Assembly (NCBI GenBank): GCA_015075325.1
Contig: JABTUP010000025.1
Span: 1-47,030 of the forward strand
Source: Flavobacteriales bacterium
GTDB taxonomy: Bacteria > Bacteroidota > Bacteroidia > Flavobacteriales_E > Vicingaceae
Reading direction: 5' to 3'
Length of the DNA: 47,030 bases
This document shows, in pieces, positions 36,194 through 44,242 of the stretch. A model generated the notes under the pieces. The model had not been told where the DNA came from, did not search any database, and saw nothing but the letters and a program-made list of their open reading frames with translations. Within the stretch, counting starts at the first letter, position 1. The number at the start of each line of letters is the position of its first letter. The position numbers were made by a program, and so were the translations under genes.

Positions 36194-36253
36194 GTATATA
36201 CACCCATTTTAGGGTGGCTTTACGAAAGTTTGTTTCGGGTATATACAAGTTAG
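36194..36253 (+). repeat. Short palindromic site resembling a degenerate cassette boundary
   Basis: GTATATACACCC (36194-36205) pairs with GGGTATATAC (36237-36246), and a CACCC/GGGTG mini-stem lies inside. The right end continues AAGTTAG, like the CGTTAG end of the larger elements downstream. No matching CTAAC is seen on the left, so it may be truncated or of another type. Confidence 0.4.
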
Positions 36254-36276
36254 TGGCAATTTTATCCCAACAAACC

Positions 36277-37116
36277 GTGAACGAAAAAATCCACATTTTA
36301 CCAAACGAACTTTCTGACGGAAAAAATTCCGAAACGAATATTTGTTTTTACAAAACGAATAAATCCTCTAAAAATAACAAGGTTACTTTTCAACAAAATC
36401 TTATTTGCATTTTACAAGCAGGAGAAAAGGAAATTTCTGGTGTTGAACTAAACGAAAAATTTGACAATAAAACTATTTTTCTTTTACAAACCGGAAATGT
36501 TTTAATGACCGAAAAAACGACCAATGAAAATGAATACAAAAGTATTCTACTATTTTTCTCGGATAAATATTTTATCGAATTTAAAAACCGCTACAACCTA
36601 AATTTTTCTATTTATGATGCTAAACTTAACAGCATAAAAATCATAAAAAACGAGTATATAGATAACTTTGAAAAGTCATTGGAATTTTTGGAAAAAGGAC
36701 TTGAAAATACTAATTTGCTTAACCTAAAATTGGATGAAATACTTTTATATTTATTCCAAAATTATAGAGAAAAACTTGCTCCAATTTTCAAAAATATACA
36801 AAGTCGAAATCAAAATTTAGAATTGATAAATGTAGTTCACAACAATCTAAATAGTAATTTGACCATTGAAGAACTTGCTTTTTTGTGCAATATGAGTATT
36901 TCGACATTCAAAAGAAAATTTGTTGAAACTTTTCATACAACGCCAAAAAAATATTTTATACAACACCGAATGCAAAAAGCAGTAACCTACTTGCAACAAA
37001 AGAAAAAACCTTCCGAAATTTACTTCGATTTAGGTTATGAAAATCTATCTGCTTTTAGTAATGAGTTTAAAAAATACTTTGGTGTTTCACCCAAAACTTA
37101 TATTTTACAAAGTTGA
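36277..37116 (+). CDS. AraC family transcriptional regulator
   Basis: This is a 280-residue protein from GTG 36277 (NEKIHILPNEL follows). A longer in-frame GTG at 36214 starts inside the palindromic site and is less likely. The N-terminal ~170 residues form an effector-type domain without a recognised ligand motif. The C-terminal ~100 residues are a double helix-turn-helix AraC domain (LTIEELAFLCNMSISTFKRKF, TPKKYFIQHRMQKAVTYL, SEIYFDLGYENLSAFSNEFK, KYFGVSPKTYI). It probably controls the PEBP and DinB genes that follow in the same cassette. No standard ATG start is available. Confidence 0.85.
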   Translation: MNEKIHILPNELSDGKNSETNICFYKTNKSSKNNKVTFQQNLICILQAGEKEISGVELNEKFDNKTIFLLQTGNVLMTEKTTNENEYKSILLFFSDKYFIEFKNRYNLNFSIYDAKLNSIKIIKNEYIDNFEKSLEFLEKGLENTNLLNLKLDEILLYLFQNYREKLAPIFKNIQSRNQNLELINVVHNNLNSNLTIEELAFLCNMSISTFKRKFVETFHTTPKKYFIQHRMQKAVTYLQQKKKPSEIYFDLGYENLSAFSNEFKKYFGVSPKTYILQS

Positions 37117-37204
37117 ACTTTTAGCGAAAATTATTGAACGAAAACAAAAAACTATTCTATTGTAAAATGCTCAAATTTGTTTTATAATATCAAAAATAAA
37201 TCAA

Positions 37205-37744
37205 ATGAAAAAAACAGCATTTATAATTTTATGGGTTGTTGCTTTCAACGCAAAAGCACAAACATTTACACTTAAAAGTAATGAATTGGGTGGACAATTT
37301 GAAAACACTCAATTATTTAACAGTTTTGGCTGTTCGGGCGAAAACAAATCACCACAATTATATTGGGTAAATCCACCAAAAGAAACCCAAAGTTTTGCAA
37401 TAACAATGTATGATGAAAACGCTCCTACTGGAAGCGGATGGTGGCATTGGATAATTTTTGACATTGACAAAAACATCAATGAATTAAAAAATAATGCTGG
37501 TAATGTCAAAGACAGTATTGCTCCAAAAAATTCGATACAGAGTATTACCGATTTTGGTTTCAATGGATATGGTGGAGCTTGTCCACCCAATGGTGACAAA
37601 GCCCATAAGTATGTCATTACAGTTTATGCTTTAAAAACAGAAAGGTTAGGTCTATCTAGTACCGCAAATCCTGCATTGGTTGGGTTTTACCTAAATCAAA
37701 ATGCAATAGAAAAAGCATCATTGATAATTTATGCAAAAAGATAA
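37205..37744 (+). CDS. Exported YbhB/YbcL-type PEBP family protein
   Basis: This 179-residue protein has a signal peptide (KKTAFIILWVVAFNAKAQ). Bacterial phosphatidylethanolamine-binding-protein (Raf-kinase-inhibitor-like) motifs are present: CSGENKSPQLYW, AITMYDENAPTGSGWWHWIIFDI and GYGGACPPNGDKAHKYVITVYAL. Length matches the family. The fold binds small anionic ligands; the bacterial role is unclear. The periplasmic copy sits between an AraC regulator (88-bp gap) and a DinB gene (4-bp gap), so all three appear to be one transcription unit. Confidence 0.88.
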   Translation: MKKTAFIILWVVAFNAKAQTFTLKSNELGGQFENTQLFNSFGCSGENKSPQLYWVNPPKETQSFAITMYDENAPTGSGWWHWIIFDIDKNINELKNNAGNVKDSIAPKNSIQSITDFGFNGYGGACPPNGDKAHKYVITVYALKTERLGLSSTANPALVGFYLNQNAIEKASLIIYAKR

Positions 37745-37748
37745 AATT

Positions 37749-38315
37749 ATGAATACAGGCTATTTAGAAAGTGTACGAAAACAATTTGAATATTATAAAA
37801 TGCTTGGAGAAAAAACTTTCGAGCAACTTTCAGATGAACAATTATTTGAGCAATACAATGAGGAAAGTAATAGTATAGCCATAATTGTAAAACATTTGTG
37901 GGGAAATATGCTTTCTCGTTGGACAGATTTTTTGACAACAGACGGAGAAAAAGAATGGCGACAAAGAGATGCAGAATTTGATAATGATATTGCTGATAGA
38001 ACCGAACTTTTAGAGAAATGGAATCAAGGTTGGAACTGTTTGTTTAATGCAATTGACTCATTAACTGAAAATGATTTGACGAAAGAAATTTTCATAAGAA
38101 ATCAAGGACATTCTGTTGTTGAAGCAATCAATAGACAACTTGCACATTATCCATATCACGTTGGACAAATTGTATTTATCGGAAAAATGTTGAGTAGCAA
38201 AAAATGGATTTCACTTTCCATTCCAAAAGGCAACTCAAAAGAATATAATACCAACAAATTTTCACAACCAAAACATAAACAACATTTCACAGACGAATAT
38301 TTGAAAAAAGAGTGA
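37749..38315 (+). CDS. DinB-like DUF1572 family protein (copy 1)
   Basis: This 188-residue protein starts at ATG 37749, four bases after the PEBP stop; an upstream in-frame ATG at 37731 would overlap that gene. It is a four-helix DinB-type protein: RKQFEYYKMLGEKTFEQL, then IVKHLWGNMLSRWTDFL and LAHYPYHVGQIVFIGKM. His residues in VKHLWGN and AHYPYHVGQ form the expected metal-binding triad. Members are predicted metal-dependent thiol transferases or hydrolases. It is about 70% identical by eye to the protein at 39545, which sits in another cassette. The palindromic element follows 15 bases after the stop. Confidence 0.85.
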   Translation: MNTGYLESVRKQFEYYKMLGEKTFEQLSDEQLFEQYNEESNSIAIIVKHLWGNMLSRWTDFLTTDGEKEWRQRDAEFDNDIADRTELLEKWNQGWNCLFNAIDSLTENDLTKEIFIRNQGHSVVEAINRQLAHYPYHVGQIVFIGKMLSSKKWISLSIPKGNSKEYNTNKFSQPKHKQHFTDEYLKKE

Positions 38316-38329
38316 TGAAAAAACTGCCA

Positions 38330-38521
38330 CTAACATCGTGTTTGCAAAAGAGCGGGTTAAGTGAAAAGTTGAACTTTTGTGCTTTCTTCACCGCAAAACC
38401 ATTTTTTATTTGTTGAAAAGTTTTAAATTAGCAAATAAAAAAATGGTTTTGCTAACGTTGGTGTATAGTTGAAAGTTAGTGCTTTCTTTTCCGCTCCTTC
38501 GCAAACACGCGAACCGTTAGC
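38330..38521 (+). repeat. attC-like palindromic element A (192 bp)
   Basis: It begins CTAACA and ends CCGTTAGC. Outer arms GTGTTTGC-AAAAG-AGCGG (38338-38355) and CCGCT-CCTTC-GCAAACAC (38491-38508) pair. The inner arms (38393-38407 and 38438-38452) are a perfect 15-bp stem built on GCAAAACC/GGTTTTGC. It lies directly after the DinB gene. The ends match the CTAACA...CGTTAG boundaries of integron attC sites; the length exceeds the usual range. Confidence 0.75.
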
Positions 38522-38564
38522 TGTAACCCGTTCCGAACTCACGCCATAAAAAAAAGACATAAAT

Positions 38565-39320
38565 TTGAATCCAAAACTAAAAAGCTATTTGACCATTTTA
38601 ATTTTCCTAATTGTAGGAATATTGGTAATGGGAATTACTCAACTTTTCAAAACACCAGATTGGTTTAATTCGGCTTTTATTGTTTTGACTTTGTTCATTG
38701 TAGTAAATATTGCAACTACAAAAATTCTGAACCTAAAAACCGAAATCAAAACTTTTTGGGGATTTAAAAAAATCTATTTTTTACCAATCGGAATTTTGGT
38801 AGGCGGACTAATCGTAGTTAGTCCAAATTTGGCAGGAATTTTAACAGGAATGACAAAATTCAGTGAACTCAAATTGGACACGACTTTTACGCTTTCCTCT
38901 ATTGCAGTAACGTTGGCAATTGTTGCTTGGGAAGAACTTTGGTTTCGTGGAATTTTTCTCAATTATTGCAATAGGAATTTATCGGTAATCAATATTTCCA
39001 TAACTATCGGACTGTTATTTATGTTGGTTCATCTACTCAATCCTGACATCAACTTACTTAAAACAGGTCCGACTTTGTTTTTTGCAGGAGCATTTTTAAC
39101 GATTGTATATTTCTATTTCAAAACAATTTGGCTTCCTATTGGACTACATTTTGGAAATAATTACCTGACACTTCAAAGCAATCTTGACAAGCATTGGTTT
39201 TTAGGAAATGAAGGTTATTTTGGAGCAATAATACTTGCAATACTTTTTCTAATATTTACAAAACTTACTTTGAAAAATATTAACGATAAACAAGTCGAAA
39301 GCAATTCGGGCTACAGCTAA
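38565..39320 (+). CDS. CPBP family intramembrane protease (Rce1-like)
   Basis: This 251-residue membrane protein has several hydrophobic segments. It begins at TTG 38565, chosen because the first helix (LTILIFLIVGILVMGI) starts right after it and no upstream ATG exists. The CPBP motifs are present: EELWFRG (EExxxR), MLVHLLNP and LPIGLHFGNN with the His residues. Related proteins process CAAX-like substrates or bacteriocins and can give self-immunity; the substrate is unknown. It is the only gene in its cassette, between elements A and B. Its TAA stop lies inside the CTAAC start of element B. Confidence 0.85.
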   Translation: MNPKLKSYLTILIFLIVGILVMGITQLFKTPDWFNSAFIVLTLFIVVNIATTKILNLKTEIKTFWGFKKIYFLPIGILVGGLIVVSPNLAGILTGMTKFSELKLDTTFTLSSIAVTLAIVAWEELWFRGIFLNYCNRNLSVINISITIGLLFMLVHLLNPDINLLKTGPTLFFAGAFLTIVYFYFKTIWLPIGLHFGNNYLTLQSNLDKHWFLGNEGYFGAIILAILFLIFTKLTLKNINDKQVESNSGYS

Positions 39321-39505
39321 CAAGGGTTTTGCAAAATGGCGGGTTAAGTGATAATTGGAAGTTTGTGCTTCGTAATCCGCAAAAGCCAATTTTATTGGCT
39401 TTTTTTCATAATTTAGCAAAGAAAATTGGCTTTTGCTACGTGTCGTCTAAATCGAAACTTTCCGCTTCGATTTTCCGCCACTTCGCAAAGCCCCGAAACG
39501 TTAGC
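39317..39505 (+). repeat. attC-like palindromic element B (189 bp)
   Basis: It begins CTAACA and ends AACGTTAGC. Outer arms at 39324-39342 (GGGTTTTGC...TGGCGG) and 39475-39494 (CCGCCA...GCAAAGCCCC) pair with few mismatches. The inner arms (39379-39393 and 39422-39436) form a perfect 15-bp stem on GCAAAAGCC/GGCTTTTGC. The right half is very similar to that of element C (TCGAAACTTT, CGCTTCGATTTTCCGCC). Confidence 0.75.
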
Positions 39506-39544
39506 GGTCAGGTTAGGACAACCCACAAAAAAAGACAACGAATT

Positions 39545-40117
39545 ATGACAAACGACTATTTAGACAGCGCAAGAAAACAGTTTGAGTATTATAAAATGCT
39601 TGGAGAAAAAACCTTTTCTCAACTTCAAGACGACAAACTCTTTTGGCAATACAATGACGACAGCAATAGTATTGCGACAATTGTAAAACATCTTTGGGGA
39701 AATATGCTTTCACGTTGGACAGACTTTCTGACTTCGGACGGGGAAAAAGAATTTCGTAACAGAGACGCTGAATTTGAAAACGACATAAAAAGTAGAGAAG
39801 AACTTTTAGACAAGTGGAATGAAGGTTGGACTTGTCTTTTCAACGCAATCAACTCATTGACAACAGACGACCTTGACAAAATCATTTACATACGAAATCA
39901 AGGACATACCGTAACAGAAGCTATTAACAGACAACTCGCACATTATCCGTATCATATTGGACAAATTGTATTCTTAGGAAAAATGCTTGCTGAAAACGGT
40001 TGGACTTCGTTGTCAATTCCAAAAGGAAATTCACAAACATATAACAAAGATAAATTTTCAAAGCCTAAACAAAAAGGACACTTTACAGACGAATTTTTAA
40101 AAGACAAAAAAGAATAA
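39545..40117 (+). CDS. DinB-like DUF1572 family protein (copy 2)
   Basis: This 190-residue protein runs from ATG 39545 (TNDYLDSARKQFEYYKML). An in-frame extension to 39329 would translate element B and is rejected. It has the same DinB features as copy 1: IVKHLWGNMLSRWTDFL, IYIRNQGHTVTEAINRQ and LAHYPYHIGQIVFLGKM with the metal-binding His residues. The two copies are ~70% identical by eye, so they are related cassettes rather than a recent duplication. It stands alone between elements B and C. Confidence 0.85.
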   Translation: MTNDYLDSARKQFEYYKMLGEKTFSQLQDDKLFWQYNDDSNSIATIVKHLWGNMLSRWTDFLTSDGEKEFRNRDAEFENDIKSREELLDKWNEGWTCLFNAINSLTTDDLDKIIYIRNQGHTVTEAINRQLAHYPYHIGQIVFLGKMLAENGWTSLSIPKGNSQTYNKDKFSKPKQKGHFTDEFLKDKKE

Positions 40118-40129
40118 AAACCCGAACCG

Positions 40130-40320
40130 CTAACATAGCATTGGCGAAATGGCGGGGTTCACGGTAAGTTGAAAGTTCCGTCTTCGTATGCCGCCAATGC
40201 TTTTTGCATTGGCTTTTTTTGTAATTTAGCCACTGACAATAAAGCATTGGCTACGTTTCGTCCAAACCGAAACTTTTCGCTTCGATTTTCCGCCACTTCG
40301 CCAATGCTCCGGACGTTATA
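40130..40320 (+). repeat. attC-like palindromic element C (191 bp)
   Basis: It begins CTAACA and ends GGACGTTATA. Outer arms AGCATTGGCG...TGGCGG (40137-40155) and CCGCCA...CGCCAATGCT (40290-40308) pair. The inner arms GCCAATGCTTT (40193-40203) and AAAGCATTGGC (40241-40251) pair perfectly. The word GCATTGGC or its complement appears five times in the element. Confidence 0.75.
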
Positions 40321-40681
40321 GCCAATGGTAAAAAACAACCGTGCTACCTTGACAAAGACGAAAATAAATTGAACTGATTTTGACTAATAAACATATCGAT
40401 AGACTTCAAAACGGACGACACACAGACCGACACAAGAAAGATTTAATTTTTGCCCCACCGCACTTTAAAAAGAAAATAGGAATTGCCGACCCTCAATTTT
40501 TTGTCATAGTTTTTGAACCCTCCCTGCTTTTAGCACATTTGCCTCCTCGTTCCTGCGGGGCAAAAGAGCTAAAGCCAACCCGCCAATCAAAAACCTTTGC
40601 CAAAAAATTAGCCATCGCTCCTATAATAAGGTAGATTAAAAAAGTAATTTAGCAACTTCTTAAAATTTACAGAAAAACAGG
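40321..40681. other. Gene-free stretch with an imperfect inverted repeat
   Basis: No convincing gene is seen; the frame at 40380-40634 has no ATG start and an atypical composition. TTTAGCACATTTGCC (40529-40543) pairs with GGCAAAAGAGCTAAA (40559-40573) with two mismatches. The stretch may be a decayed cassette or the leader of the restriction-modification operon. Confidence 0.4.
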
Positions 40682-42833
40682 ATGAATTTAATAGACACAG
40701 GAATAGAAAAAGGACTTATTCGGTTTGACGAAGAAAGAAATTTTATCACATACATACACCAAAACAAAAAACGGAATTACAACAATCCCGAAGAAAAAGT
40801 GCAAGCCGAAACTTTCCTGACCTTAGCTTTAATTTATGGTTATCCCGAAAATAGAATAAAGCATTTGTTTCTGTACAAATGGTGCTGAAACAAAAGAAGC
40901 CGATATTATCGTTTATTCTGATGATGATTGCGAAAGCACTTTAATTGTAGTTGAATGTAAAAAAGAAGAATTAACAGACCAACAATTTAATATTGCAGTT
41001 GACCAAGCGTACAGCTACGCTGTTGCCGAAGGTGCAAAATACGTTTGGACAACTTCCCGAATAAAAAATCAGTATTACGAAGTACCTTCCGAAAAACCCA
41101 GAAGCAGAATTGAAATACCCGATATACCACAATTTGGCGTTAACAAACTAGCTCCATATAAATTTGTAAAAGGCGGTATCTCTCAAATTAATTTAGACGG
41201 AGTTGTTTCTGAACCCGAAGTTGAATACAGTAACAAACAGAAGTTTTTTGAACTACAAGTTGTAAGCGAAAGCGAACTAACTAAGATTTTCATTCAATCG
41301 CATCAAGCACTTTGGGGCGGTGGACAAAGAAACCCAAGCGTTGCATTTGACGAATTGGACAAACTTATCTTCTGCAAAATTTGGGACGAAAAACACCCAA
41401 GAAAAATTGGCGACCCTTACGATTTTCAAATTTTCCGTGACGAAGACCCTGAAGATTTGCTAAAACGCATCAAGAAAATTTATGCAGTTGGTGAAAAAGA
41501 AGCTCCCGAAGTTTTCAAAGACGGAATTACATTATCAGCACAAGAAACGCTGACCATTGTAAAATACTTTCAGCGTATCAACCTCAATAAAACGGACCTT
41601 GACAGCAAAGGCAAAGCCTTTGAGACTTTTATGGGCAGTTATTTCAGAGGCGACTTTGGACAGTACTTTACACCAAGACCCATTGTAAAATTCATTGTTG
41701 ACAGTTTGCCAATTACGCACAAATCAAGAGTGCTTGACACCAGTTGCGGAAGTGGTGGCTTTTTGCTTTACGCATTAGACAAAGTGAGAGAACAAGCCAA
41801 TGAATTTTACGACCCCATCAGAGACGAGAAAGACCATTACAAATATTGGCACGACTTCGCAGAGAAAAACCTTTTTGGAATTGAGATAAACGACCAAATT
41901 GCCCGAACCGCAAAAATGAATATGATTATTCACGATGACGGACACACCAACGTAATTGCATCAGACGGACTTTTGAGTGATACCGAAATGCAAGCCAAAT
42001 CGGGAAATAAGGAATTTAAATACAATTCGTTTGACTTCATTATCACCAATCCGCCTTTCGGAAGCAGCATTAAGCAAACCGAAAAGGCATATATGCACCA
42101 ATACAATTTGGCAATTAAAGAAGTGGATTGGCTGAATACAACCGCAAGCGGCAAAGCCGCTTTGCGTGACAGCCAAAGCACCGAAGTTTTGTTTTTGGAA
42201 CAATGCCACAAGTTTTTAACCGAACACGGTTATTTGGCAGTTGTAATTCCTGATGGTATTCTAACCAATAGCAGTTTGCAATATGTGCGAGACAACATTG
42301 AAGAAATGTATCGCATTGTTGCCGTTGTTTCTATGCCTCAAACCGCTTTTAGTGCCACAGGTGCAGGCGTAAAAAGTTCTGTTTTGTTTTTGCGTAAGCA
42401 CAAAGACAAGCAAACCGAAAAAATAAGCAACCAAAAAGCAAAACTGAAAGAACAGGTAAAAACCGACAACAACTATATTGCTACCGTTGAGAAATGGGAA
42501 AAGGAAAAAGCAGAAGCCATAAAGAAATTGGAAGCAGACGCAAAAGCCAAAAACCCGAAAGCCAACAAAAAGGAAATTACAGAAATAATACAAGCCGATA
42601 AATCGGCTGTTCAATCTGCATTTACCGACAAAGTGAATTTGCTGAAAGAAGAATTGACCGAAAAATACTTTTTGGCAAAACAAACCGCTTTGGACGACTA
42701 TCCTATTTTTATGGCAATAGCCGAAGATATTGGCTATGATGCCACAGGCAGAAGCACCAACAACAACGAGTTGATTGAAATAGGAAAAGAGTTATCAAAA
42801 TTTATTGCTCACATTAACAAGACCGAAAAGTAA
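40682..42833 (+). pseudogene. Nuclease-methyltransferase fusion (type I-like/BcgI-like RM subunit), frameshifted
   Basis: Residues 1-60 read from ATG 40682. The frame is lost between about 40860 and 40890 and resumes two bases out of phase to 42833; the repaired product is ~717 residues. The middle frame over 40864-40881 reads FVSVQM, so two single-base deletions explain the break. The N-terminal part resembles the HsdR nuclease domain, with a PD-(D/E)xK core: EADIIVY and LIVVECKKEEL. The C-terminal part is an N6-adenine methyltransferase with LDTSCGSGGFLLYALD (motif I, normally DPACGSG) and IITNPPFGSS (motif IV). A nuclease-methylase chain plus a separate specificity subunit is the BcgI-like layout. 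It may be a real pseudogene or a sequencing error. Confidence 0.8.
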
Positions 42834-44242
42834 TGAGCAGTTATACTATTTCACCAACACTCAACAAAAGCCGAGTTTTCATTTTGCCAAAAAGCGAATT
42901 GGAAAAACGGTTTGACCCAATGTATTATGCTCACGAGTATAATCATTACGACAAACAACTAAGTAAAAAGCCATTCAAAAAATTTCATCAAATCCTAAAA
43001 TCAATAAACAACGGTTACGATTTTAGAGATTATAAAGAAAGCGGAACACCTTATTTGAAAGTTGCAAATGTTAAGCAAGGAGAATTAGATTTTACGAAAA
43101 TTCAATACATAGATTTTAATTCTTCTGAAATTTCAAAAAACATTCAACTAAAAAAAGGCAACTTACTTCTAACCAGAAAAGGCACTTTTGGAAATGCCTT
43201 TGCATTGGATAAAGATTATGATTTTGTAATTAGTTCAGAAGTGTTTTACATAGAACTACAAGACAATTCAATCAATCCAAAGTTTCTTGAAATCTTTTTT
43301 AATTCAAAAATCGGACAAGCCCAATTTGATAAAAACAAAATTGGTGCAATAATGGGGAGTTTGTCCCAAGAAGCAATTAGAGATTTAAAAATTCCGTTGC
43401 CATCTTCCGAAATACAAAATCAAATTGTAGGTATTTATGAAAGTTATGTTGCCCAAAAGCAAAAGAACGAAGCAGAAGCCAATAAACTACTTTCAAGCAT
43501 TGATGATTATTTGTTGAAGGAATTAGGCATAAAACTACCTGAACCGCCTGAAAATACTTTGAAGAATAGAATGTTTGTTACAAACATCAGCGAACTTTCA
43601 GGGAATAGATACGACCCAAATTATCACCAAAAGTTTTTTCAAGATGTTTTTTCTGCGTTTGAGAAAGGGAAATATGAATATTCTCAAATTAGAAAATATG
43701 CTTCATTTCAAGCGGGTTATGCCTTTAAATCAAGCGACTATTTAGAACAATCAAATTGCCTACTTATTACCATTAAAAACATTCGTCAAAATCAAATTGA
43801 TATTGAAGATGCTACTTACTTACCAGACGATTTTTTTGAACAGTATAAGGAGTTTCAAATAAGAAACAACGACCTACTAATTGCAATGACAGGTGCTACA
43901 ATTGGTAAAGTGGGAATTTATAATCACCCTAATAATTCACTTTTAAATCAGAGAAACGGAATAATTAAACCAGATAACATCAACTCAATTTACTTGATGA
44001 GTTTGTTAAATCTATCCATATTTCAAAAATTGATTTTAAGAAATTCAAATGGTGGTGCTCAACCTAACATCAGTGAAACAGATATTATGAGAATTTCAAT
44101 TCCAGTTCCACCACTTGACAAACAAAAAGAAATAGCGGAACACATTACCAGCATCAGACAACAAGCCCAACAACTCAAAGACAAGACAAAAGAACTCTTG
44201 AAAAAAGCGAGTGAAGAAATTGAAAGGATTTTATTGAATTAA
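42833..44242 (+). CDS. Restriction-modification specificity subunit (HsdS-like)
   Basis: This 469-residue protein has two target-recognition domains and two conserved coiled-coil regions. The first half carries KFHQILKSINNGYDF, KGNLLLTRKGTFGNAFAL and ENQIVGIYESYVAQKQK-like spacer helices. The second half repeats the pattern with LLIAMTGATIGKVGIY, PNISETDIMRISIPVPPLDKQKEIAEHI and a long terminal helix. It provides DNA sequence recognition for the upstream nuclease-methyltransferase. Its ATG overlaps that gene's TAA (TAATG), as expected for fixed subunit stoichiometry. It overlaps the convergent gene by 4 bases. Confidence 0.88.
   Translation: MSSYTISPTLNKSRVFILPKSELEKRFDPMYYAHEYNHYDKQLSKKPFKKFHQILKSINNGYDFRDYKESGTPYLKVANVKQGELDFTKIQYIDFNSSEISKNIQLKKGNLLLTRKGTFGNAFALDKDYDFVISSEVFYIELQDNSINPKFLEIFFNSKIGQAQFDKNKIGAIMGSLSQEAIRDLKIPLPSSEIQNQIVGIYESYVAQKQKNEAEANKLLSSIDDYLLKELGIKLPEPPENTLKNRMFVTNISELSGNRYDPNYHQKFFQDVFSAFEKGKYEYSQIRKYASFQAGYAFKSSDYLEQSNCLLITIKNIRQNQIDIEDATYLPDDFFEQYKEFQIRNNDLLIAMTGATIGKVGIYNHPNNSLLNQRNGIIKPDNINSIYLMSLLNLSIFQKLILRNSNGGAQPNISETDIMRISIPVPPLDKQKEIAEHITSIRQQAQQLKDKTKELLKKASEEIERILLN

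Noticed and set aside
36214..36276. Upstream GTG start for the AraC gene
   Set aside because: It lies inside the palindromic site and adds 21 residues not typical of the family. GTG at 36277 fits better.
39329..39544. N-terminal extension of DinB copy 2
   Set aside because: The extension would translate the palindromic element B. Copy 1 and the family start at the internal Met (39545).
36194..40320. CRISPR or transposon arrays as the explanation of the repeats
   Set aside because: Repeats are ~190 bp, separated by whole genes, with no short regular spacers, no cas genes and no transposase.
40380..40634. 84-residue ORF upstream of the restriction system
   Set aside because: It starts at TTG, has no recognisable domain, odd composition and spans an inverted repeat. 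It is treated as non-coding.
40860..40890. Programmed frameshift in the restriction-modification fusion
   Set aside because: No slippery sequence or downstream structure is evident, and the break needs two separate one-base losses. Mutation or sequencing error is simpler.
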